From a virus, in the IMG/VR virus record IMGVR_UViG_3300046006_002184, positions 1-22,756 of that record: a stretch of 22,756 bases of DNA, one strand, 5' to 3'. The position numbers were made by a program, and so were the translations under genes. Of the stretch, positions 17,250 to 22,756 are shown one piece after another; the first letter of the stretch is position 1; each line of letters starts with the position of its first letter. Under the pieces are notes generated by a model. The model was not told where the DNA came from, searched no databases, and saw nothing but the letters and a program-made list of their open reading frames with translations.

Positions 17250-18894
17250 TATAGGATTTTACGGATCTCATAATTCGGCTTTCGCAATAGAAAAAGACGG
17301 AGAAATTCTCTGTGTATTGGAATTGGAAAGATTTGTAAATTACAAAAATGGAGGAATAGCGCAATACAAAACTGTAAAGGATATCCACTTAACAATGGAA
17401 AATGTTGTTTCGTGGATTTTAAAAACTTACAACATAGAAGAGTTCGATAATTGTATGGTTAATTCTGTGACAGTTAATATGCACGGTAAAGCATATAATT
17501 TACACCACATGATACCTCACAAAAATACAGTTTTAATAAATCACCACGAAGGTCATGCTGCAGGAGCTTTTTACCAATCAGATTTTCAAGATGCATTGAT
17601 ATTTTCTTTTGATGGTGGAGGAAATGATGGTAAATTTAATATATACAAAGCGAATAGAAAAGAGGGCGTAACTTTGTTAGAAGCAGTTTCTAATCCTAAA
17701 CACAATAACGATCATGTTAAATACGATTTAGGTTTTCCTTATGCAACCTTTGGAGATTTTTTCGCAGACATAAATCAAGAGCCTATCGTAGATGGTAACC
17801 TAGTTTACCCTGGAAAAATAATGGGATTGTGTTCTTATGGTAACGTGCACGAAGATTGGATTCCTTATTTTATGGACTACTATAAAGAGAATGCGCAAAG
17901 CGGAGAATACGAAGCAGAAATTCAAAGATTGATCGGCGATAGAATCGGAGTTACATTTAATAAACACGATAGATTATCCGGTCAAACTGCTTACGATATT
18001 GCGGCTACAGCGCAAAGAGCTTTCGAAGAATGCTTCTTTGAAGTAGCGAATCCTTATTTAGAACAATACAAAGATCTACCAATTTGTATAGCTGGAGGAT
18101 GCGGATTGAATATATTACTGAACACAAGAATAAAACAAGAATTGAATAGAGAAGTATTTGTGGGTCCGAATCCTAACGATTGTGGATTAGCTTTAGGTTT
18201 ATTGTTAGCACATACAAAGCCAGAGCAAGCGGTAGATATTACCTATAAAGGAATTCCAATATTAGATTACGGAGCAATTACAGAATACTTCAATACAGGT
18301 TGCGCTAAACTAGTCAAGAAAATAGTAAAAGAAAATACAGAAGACTATCCTTCTGACTCTATTACTAACATTGATGAAGTTATAGACGATTTAATAAACG
18401 GATCTATCATGGGTGTAGTTAGGGGAAATTCGGAACATGGACCAAGAGCCTTGGGAAATAGAAGTATCATATGTGATCCTACAATTCCAGAAATGAAAGA
18501 CATTCTAAACGCTAAAGTAAAACATAGAGAGTGGTATAGACCTTTTTCACCTATGGTTAGATTAGAAGACGTTTCTACTTACTTTGAATGGGAAGGAGAA
18601 TCAAGACACATGAGTTTCTGTCCAAAAGTAAAAGAAGAGTGGAAAGATAAATTAGTGTCCATTACTCACGTAGATGGTACAGCGAGAGTGCAAACAGTTA
18701 CAAGAGAACAAAACGCTTGGATATACGACGTTCTTACTAAGATGCACGAAAAAACAGGCGTTGGTGTTTTATTGAACACTTCTTTTAACGTAAATAGAAA
18801 ACCAATACTTTCTACCTTAAAGGACGCTTTTAAAATATTTAACGAATCTGAAATGGACAGGTTGATAATAGAAGATTACTACTTTATAAAATAA
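17242..18894 (+). CDS. NodU/CmcH-type O-carbamoyltransferase
   Basis: Transfers a carbamoyl group from carbamoyl phosphate, through carbamoyl-adenylate, to a hydroxyl, typically on a sugar or antibiotic. The 550 residues contain both expected domains: an ASKHA/TsaD-like N-terminal domain and the C-terminal carbamoyltransferase domain. Markers are H101-H-E-G-H105 (metal-binding His pair), F-S-F-D124-G-G-G-N-D-G, I-M-G-L-C-S-Y-G, A-G-G-C-G-L-N (284-290), and the diagnostic R394-G-x-S-E-H-G-P-R-A-L-G-N-R. The end, L-N-T-S-F-N-V-N-R-K-P-I, also fits. It looks complete and intact. Neighbouring dehydratase, methyl- and glycosyltransferases suggest a decorated deoxy-sugar. The alternative, a phage carbamoyltransferase acting on 5-hydroxymethylcytosine in DNA, cannot be excluded, but no DNA-modification partner is visible here. 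Confidence 0.88.
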   Translation: MTNIGFYGSHNSAFAIEKDGEILCVLELERFVNYKNGGIAQYKTVKDIHLTMENVVSWILKTYNIEEFDNCMVNSVTVNMHGKAYNLHHMIPHKNTVLINHHEGHAAGAFYQSDFQDALIFSFDGGGNDGKFNIYKANRKEGVTLLEAVSNPKHNNDHVKYDLGFPYATFGDFFADINQEPIVDGNLVYPGKIMGLCSYGNVHEDWIPYFMDYYKENAQSGEYEAEIQRLIGDRIGVTFNKHDRLSGQTAYDIAATAQRAFEECFFEVANPYLEQYKDLPICIAGGCGLNILLNTRIKQELNREVFVGPNPNDCGLALGLLLAHTKPEQAVDITYKGIPILDYGAITEYFNTGCAKLVKKIVKENTEDYPSDSITNIDEVIDDLINGSIMGVVRGNSEHGPRALGNRSIICDPTIPEMKDILNAKVKHREWYRPFSPMVRLEDVSTYFEWEGESRHMSFCPKVKEEWKDKLVSITHVDGTARVQTVTREQNAWIYDVLTKMHEKTGVGVLLNTSFNVNRKPILSTLKDAFKIFNESEMDRLIIEDYYFIK

Positions 18895-18904
18895 AAACAA
18901 AATA

Positions 18905-21229
18905 ATGCCCCATTCTACCAATATATTTAAACAAGAAATAGTAGACTTTGTAAAAAATAAGTTTAATAAGACAAGCACAGTTTTAGACATCGGTGCAGGA
19001 TGCGGTACTTATGCCGATTTTTTTAGAAATCATTTTTACGGGATGGACGGTGTTGAAATATTCGAACCATACGTAGATCAGTTTGCGCTAAGAGAAAAAT
19101 ACAAAAACTTATTCGTACAAGACGCAACTACTTTTGATTTTAATTACTACGATTTAATTATAGTAGGAGACATACTAGAACACATAGAAGAATCAGAAGG
19201 CATTAAATTTATAGAACGCATATACGAAAAGTGTAACGATCTAATAATAGGAATTCCATTCAATTCAGAACAGGGCATTTATGAAGATAACAAATACGAA
19301 ATACACCTACAACCTAATTTAACTAACGAAAGTTTTTTAGAGAAGTACAAAGGATTTAGACCACTGTGTATTAGATACGATTACGGAATCTACATTAAAG
19401 ATAATCAATCAAATAAAAAATTAGATATCGTTTTAGATTCTAGAAAATTAGATTTTGAAAATATAAAACAACAATTGGAAAATCAATATCAAGATTGTAA
19501 AGTAATAAGCTATCTAAAAGATGAAACACAAAAATTAAAAAAGTCTAAATTAACTGTAGTAACAGGATTGTGGGATATCGGTAGACCTGGTAGATCTTTC
19601 GAACACTATATAGAGTGTTTTCAAAAATTATTGGAAACAGACTGCAATATGTACATTCATATCTCCGCAAAACACGAACATTTGGTTTGGGAAAAAAGAG
19701 ATAAATCTAACACCGTTGTTAAAATATGGGAGTTAGAAGACATGAAACAAATGTACGATTCTTTTTGGGATAAAACTCAACAGATACGTAACGATCCAGC
19801 TTGGTACAATATGACAGGAGAAAATGGTTGGTTGAAAAATTCTCCTCAAGCCGTTTTAGAGTGGTACAATCCAATAGTAATGTCCAAGTTCTCAATGTTA
19901 CACAACGTTACGGTATGGGATCCATTCGAATCAGAATATTTCATGTGGTTGGATGCAGGTATTACTAATACTGTTTACGAAAAATATTTTACGGAACACA
20001 AGATACTAGATAAGATTATTCCTCACTTCGATCCATTCTTATTCTTAAGTTACCCTTACGAAGCTAACGACGAAATACACGGATTTGATTTTAATGCAAT
20101 TAATCGTTATGCTGGAGAAACTGTTAAATACGTTTGTAGAGGCGGTCTTTTTGGTGGAACAAGAGAAAGCATCATATCTGGAAACTCGATGTATTGGCAC
20201 TTACTAAATAATACATTACGTGATGGATACATGGGTACAGAAGAGAGCATCTTTAGTATTATGGCTTATCAAGATCCTCATACGTTTAAAAGATACTCTT
20301 TGGATTCTAATGGATTGATCGTTAAATTTGCGCAGAACTTATTAGAGGATAATATACAATTAGAACCGGTACCAGAGGGCAAAGTTGCACCTATCGTAAA
20401 GAAGGTTAATACTTCTAATTTAAAGATGTCAATCTATATGTTGACATTTAATTTCCCTAAACAAGTAGAACACACAATACAAACTTGGTTAAAACACGAT
20501 AAGTTTTTAACTCAGACTAGAAATATATTAATAGATAACTCTACTAACGAAGAAGCGAGAATAGCTAATAAAGCGTTATGTGATAAATATAATTTCGAAC
20601 ACATTATCACTAACGAAAATACTGGTATAAACGGCGGTAGAATGAGAGCTGCTCAACACTTTCAAGAATCTGATAGTGATTATTATCTATTCTTAGAAGA
20701 CGATATGGGAATACATGCTCCAGATCAAACCGGATACTGTAGAAATGGATTTAGATTCTATGTTCCTAACTTATACGATACCGCATTAAAAATTATAGAA
20801 GGATCTGATATAGATTTTTTAAAGTTATCGTATACCGAAGTTTACATGGATAATAACATTCAAGTGTCTTGGTATAACGTACCTCAAACAGTAAGATCAG
20901 AGTTTTGGCCCAACTACGATAAATTACCTACTAATGGATTAGACCCTAATTGTCCAAGAACAAAATTTGATTCTATAGAAGTTGTAGATGGAGTTAGTTA
21001 TATAACAGGCGATATCTACTACTGCAATTGGCCAACCATAGCAGGCAAAAAGGGAAATCAAAAGATGTTCTTAGATACTACATGGGCAAGACCTTACGAA
21101 CAAACGTGGATGAGTTATATGTTCCAAGAAACTCAAAAAGGCAATTTAAAACCAGCCATATTGTTGGCGAGTCCAATCAATCATAATAGAATAGAATTCT
21201 ATACACCTGAGGAAAGACGAGAGAACTAA
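18905..21229 (+). CDS. Three-domain fusion: SAM methyltransferase, HtrL/YibB-like domain, GT-A-like glycosyltransferase
   Basis: A 774-residue multidomain enzyme. Residues 1 to about 165 are a class I methyltransferase: V26-L-D-I-G-A-G-C-G34 is motif I and D-I-L-E-H-I-E-E is the post-strand-4 motif. Residues about 216-490 begin L-T-V-V-T-G-L-W-D-I-G-R-P and include Y-F-M-W-L-D350-A-G-I, the pattern of HtrL/YibB-type proteins, a putative glycosyltransferase family seen in polysaccharide loci. Residues about 506-774 start with M-S-I-Y-M-L-T-F-N-F-P, carry E-N-T-G-I-N-G-G-R and L-F-L-E598-D-D600-M, and resemble a GT2-like GT-A domain. The linker regions are short, and a 165-215 charged segment joins parts one and two. 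The gene starts 10 bases after the carbamoyltransferase stop. Fusing methyl and two glycosyl steps suggests substrate channelling. Domain boundaries are approximate and activity is unproven. Confidence 0.68.
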   Translation: MPHSTNIFKQEIVDFVKNKFNKTSTVLDIGAGCGTYADFFRNHFYGMDGVEIFEPYVDQFALREKYKNLFVQDATTFDFNYYDLIIVGDILEHIEESEGIKFIERIYEKCNDLIIGIPFNSEQGIYEDNKYEIHLQPNLTNESFLEKYKGFRPLCIRYDYGIYIKDNQSNKKLDIVLDSRKLDFENIKQQLENQYQDCKVISYLKDETQKLKKSKLTVVTGLWDIGRPGRSFEHYIECFQKLLETDCNMYIHISAKHEHLVWEKRDKSNTVVKIWELEDMKQMYDSFWDKTQQIRNDPAWYNMTGENGWLKNSPQAVLEWYNPIVMSKFSMLHNVTVWDPFESEYFMWLDAGITNTVYEKYFTEHKILDKIIPHFDPFLFLSYPYEANDEIHGFDFNAINRYAGETVKYVCRGGLFGGTRESIISGNSMYWHLLNNTLRDGYMGTEESIFSIMAYQDPHTFKRYSLDSNGLIVKFAQNLLEDNIQLEPVPEGKVAPIVKKVNTSNLKMSIYMLTFNFPKQVEHTIQTWLKHDKFLTQTRNILIDNSTNEEARIANKALCDKYNFEHIITNENTGINGGRMRAAQHFQESDSDYYLFLEDDMGIHAPDQTGYCRNGFRFYVPNLYDTALKIIEGSDIDFLKLSYTEVYMDNNIQVSWYNVPQTVRSEFWPNYDKLPTNGLDPNCPRTKFDSIEVVDGVSYITGDIYYCNWPTIAGKKGNQKMFLDTTWARPYEQTWMSYMFQETQKGNLKPAILLASPINHNRIEFYTPEERREN

Positions 21230-21236
21230 TATTTAT
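21228..21236 (+). promoter_or_regulatory. AATATTTAT intergenic motif, copy 3
   Basis: The motif starts on the last two bases of the TAA stop of the 774-residue gene and ends five bases before the ATG at 21242. It is so close to this start that a classical promoter for the same gene would give a nearly leaderless transcript. This favours either a role as a translation-leader or processing signal, or a leaderless late transcript. Confidence 0.33.
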
Positions 21237-21241
21237 TCTAT

Positions 21242-21550
21242 ATGGCATACCCTACCTCATACCTACCATTTCGATTAGGATTCTCTGCGGAATCTACAGT
21301 GTACCAAACAGAAGTTAAGTGTCGCGTAAATGAAAACGACTTCAATTACACTCTAAATCCAAGCGCAATTAAGAGCAGTACTACCGGATCTTATATAAAT
21401 GCAGTCACAGGTTCGGAATTCCACCCTTACGCTACAACTGTGGGTTTATACAACGACAAAGAAGAATTGTTGGTTGTGGGTAAATTATCGACTCCGTATC
21501 CGATTCCTTCTAATACCGATATTACCTTCGTCATTCGTTGGGATAGTTAA
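21242..21550 (+). CDS. Stand-alone copy of a virion-protein C-terminal module
   Basis: A 102-residue protein that is largely one module: C-R-V-N-E-N-D-F-N-Y-T-L-N-P, then TTVGLYNDKEELLVVGKLS, and a closing F-V-I-R-W-D-S. The same order occurs in the last 75 residues of the 346-residue virion protein at 7137-8177 (E-Y-N-Y-T-S-N-P; T-T-V-G-M-Y-N-N-N-N-E-L-L-A-V-A-K-L-S; R-V-K-L-D-W). The N-terminal 25 residues (M-A-Y-P-T-S-Y-L-P-F-R-L-G-F) differ and may be a docking peptide. It is most likely a small structural or capping subunit that occupies an equivalent site to the larger protein. It is flanked on both sides by the AATATTTAT motif. The homology call is confident; the role is inferred. Confidence 0.65.
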   Translation: MAYPTSYLPFRLGFSAESTVYQTEVKCRVNENDFNYTLNPSAIKSSTTGSYINAVTGSEFHPYATTVGLYNDKEELLVVGKLSTPYPIPSNTDITFVIRWDS

Positions 21551-21558
21551 ATATTTAT
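21550..21558 (+). promoter_or_regulatory. AATATTTAT intergenic motif, copy 4
   Basis: The first A of the motif is the last base of the preceding TAA stop, and 13 bases separate it from the ATG at 21572. The spacing to ATG is similar to copy 2 (12 bases) and copy 1 (17 bases). Confidence 0.35.
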
Positions 21559-21571
21559 TAGAAAACAGTCT

Positions 21572-22069
21572 ATGTCAAATTGGTTTACGTACGATGGTAA
21601 TCACGATCCCATTAATTTTGTAAAACCGCTTACTCAGCTTTCTGATTTTCCAGAGAACGTGGTTGGATTCGTTTACAAAGTCACAAACAATAAGACCGGC
21701 AAATTCTACGTCGGTAAAAAAATCCTTAGAAACGTTTTAACAAAGACCCTAACAAAGAAGGAGATTTCAGAGTGGGTAAAACCAGGACGCGTCCCAAAGA
21801 AAAGAAAGGAGATCAAAGAGAGCAATTGGGCCGACTACTACGGATCTAGTAAGTTGATCATAGACGATATTAAACTTTTTGGTAAAGATATATTCACTAG
21901 AGAAGTATTAAGGCTATGCACCACAAAGAAACAGATGAGTTATTGGGAGACCTATTATCAAATGACCTTAAGAGTTTTAGAGGTGGAAAGCTATAACGAG
22001 AATATAGCAGGCAAATGGTACCGCAGGGACGTCAATCCCATCACACCCGAGCTCGAGGCCGAAGAGTAG
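21572..22069 (+). CDS. GIY-YIG-type endonuclease
   Basis: Predicted small DNA nuclease of 165 residues. The GIY and YIG motifs are present in variant form as F33-V-Y35 and Y46-V-G48 within GFVYKVTNNKTGKFYVGKK. Conserved downstream positions fit as well: an Arg in F-T-R110-E and the catalytic-type Glu in S-Y-W-E126-T-Y. W-A-D-Y-Y-G-S-S (86-93) and the final Y-N-E-N-I-A-G-K-W-Y-R-R are typical of phage GIY-YIG proteins, many of them labelled Seg-like homing enzymes. There is no obvious extra DNA-binding domain beyond the core, so it may be a free-standing homing enzyme or a nuclease in phage DNA metabolism. It is the last gene on the + strand before the terminator, a common place for such insertions. 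The fold call is fairly firm; homing activity is unproven. Confidence 0.75.
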   Translation: MSNWFTYDGNHDPINFVKPLTQLSDFPENVVGFVYKVTNNKTGKFYVGKKILRNVLTKTLTKKEISEWVKPGRVPKKRKEIKESNWADYYGSSKLIIDDIKLFGKDIFTREVLRLCTTKKQMSYWETYYQMTLRVLEVESYNENIAGKWYRRDVNPITPELEAEE

Positions 22070-22101
22070 TAACAATTACGATAAGATATTAAGCGAAAAT
22101 A

Positions 22102-22127
22102 AAAGGGAGCCCAAATGAGCTCCCTTT
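22102..22127. terminator. Bidirectional rho-independent terminator between convergent genes
   Basis: The perfect 9-bp inverted repeat AAAGGGAGC ... GCTCCCTTT encloses an 8-base loop. On the + strand it is followed by CTTATTT, and on the - strand by TTATTTTCGC, so a T-rich tail exists on both sides. It lies 33 bases after the stop of the nuclease gene and 23 bases beyond the stop of the - strand gene, exactly where two converging transcripts would meet. Confidence 0.85.
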
Positions 22128-22149
22128 CTTATTTACTAACTGTATGGTC

Positions 22150-22755
22150 CTAATACATTAAACCTCTGTGTTCAATTCCATTCATAAACTCCTCTTGATC
22201 TGTTAGAGCCAGACTGAATGTGTCTGGAAATATCCAAGTGTAAGGAATATTTTTGGTCGGTTTCTTTTCACCATGAGAGATTGCGATGTGCTTCCAAAAG
22301 AAACAGGTCTTGTCTTCAATGTTCAGATACTTCTGTTCAGTCATTGGGTTTAACGGGTGATTCACTAGCAGATCCATCTGATACAACCATTGCTCTGCCG
22401 GTTTATTCTCAGGTGTGAATGCTCCGGCTTCGTTAATAGTGTACTTAACTTTACCGTTTAGGTTCTGACCACCGAATATCTGGTGCAATCCATCGAAGTG
22501 ACCAGTACCACCGAATAAGATAGACTCGGGATCTACCAAGTGTGGATAACTCATTGCGATGTATCTTGCAGTGTTCTTACATGGATACAAAGGACTTCTA
22601 AAGTTTTGATACTCTTTAAAGTAAGTCTCCAACTTCTTAGCGAACTCCATCATTGTGTACTTTCCACGTCGGCCTTCTTCAACGTCTTGTAAAAGATAGG
22701 CTAACACTTTACCAGCAATTCTAGGTCCGTTTAATAACCAACTCTTAACGTCTGT
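22150..22755 (-). CDS. Phage protein of unknown function (N-terminal end outside window)
   Basis: Encoded on the - strand, with the stop at 22150-22152. A GTG at 22705-22707 could serve as a start, but the frame stays open through 22755 and the residues before it (S-W-L-L-N-G-P-R-I-A-G-K) read as ordinary protein, so the true start is probably beyond the window edge. About 202 residues are visible. It is more charged and Trp/His-rich than the structural genes and looks like a soluble globular protein. Features include YTMMEFAKKLETYFKEYQNF, C-K-N-T-A-R-Y-I-A, ILFGGTGHFDGLHQIFGG and a C-terminal H-I-A-I-S-H-G-E. None of these lets me name a family. Its opposite orientation separates it from the late block, so it may belong to a different expression class. 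Confidence 0.6.
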   Translation of the reverse strand, partial: TDVKSWLLNGPRIAGKVLAYLLQDVEEGRRGKYTMMEFAKKLETYFKEYQNFRSPLYPCKNTARYIAMSYPHLVDPESILFGGTGHFDGLHQIFGGQNLNGKVKYTINEAGAFTPENKPAEQWLYQMDLLVNHPLNPMTEQKYLNIEDKTCFFWKHIAISHGEKKPTKNIPYTWIFPDTFSLALTDQEEFMNGIEHRGLMY

Positions 22756-22756
22756 C

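Noticed and set aside
21399-21623. + strand frame overlapping the 102-residue gene and the nuclease start
   Set aside because: It overlaps two supported genes, and its translation has no domain features.
22070-22149. tRNA or small RNA in the 80-base gap after the nuclease gene
   Set aside because: The only structure is the 9-bp hairpin with T-rich tails, explained as a terminator; no cloverleaf arms or CCA end.
22218-22418. + strand frame opposite the right-edge gene
   Set aside because: It is a shadow of the longer - strand frame; its Cys/Ser-rich translation is not protein-like.
22705-22707. GTG at 22705-22707 as the start of the - strand gene
   Set aside because: The frame stays open with plausible protein up to the window edge, so the start is more likely outside.

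Overview
This window is a piece of a tailed-phage genome, most likely a large contractile-tailed (T4-like in the broad sense) virus. The first gene reads as a T4 gp6-type baseplate wedge protein and is followed by a run of large virion-structure-like genes. No cellular housekeeping genes, tRNAs, rRNAs or insertion sequences were seen. The DNA is AT-rich (roughly one-third G+C by eye). Gene starts have almost no Shine-Dalgarno sequence, only A/T-rich leaders, which fits a Bacteroidota host such as a flavobacterium. The host is an inference, not a sequence match.

Layout. (1) 1-9290: baseplate/tail genes on the + strand: gp6-like (5' end outside the window), a DNRLRE-like adhesion/structural protein, a small coiled-coil protein, a 1352-residue structural protein with a tail-protein-I-like segment, and three further virion-type proteins. 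(2) 8181-11922: two fibre-like proteins carrying long Thr/Ser/Pro repeats (consensus near S-I-T-P-S-V-T-L-T-P) that link small Cys-containing or Tyr-rich modules. (3) 11939-12159: a 54-codon gene and a very AT-rich leader. (4) 12160-21229: seven closely packed or overlapping sugar and methyl-transfer genes: two tandem GlcNAc-transferase-family paralogues, GDP-mannose 4,6-dehydratase, an FkbM-type methyltransferase, a GT-A glycosyltransferase, a NodU-type carbamoyltransferase, and a 774-residue fusion of a methyltransferase, an HtrL/YibB-like domain and a second GT-A-like domain. (5) 21242-22069: a 102-residue gene that repeats the C-terminal module of the 346-residue virion protein, then a GIY-YIG-type nuclease gene. 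(6) A bidirectional hairpin terminator at 22102-22127 closes the + strand unit, and a gene of unknown function on the - strand runs off the right edge.

Working model. The + strand genes look like one late block. The most attractive reading is that the phage makes a mucin-like, Ser/Thr/Pro-rich fibre and, directly downstream, carries its own enzymes to decorate it. The paired family is the one that includes eukaryotic polypeptide GlcNAc-transferases, and further enzymes would extend, methylate or carbamoylate the glycan. The domain calls are supported by visible motifs. The link between fibre and enzymes is inference from adjacency and substrate logic. Modification of DNA or of the host surface are the alternatives.
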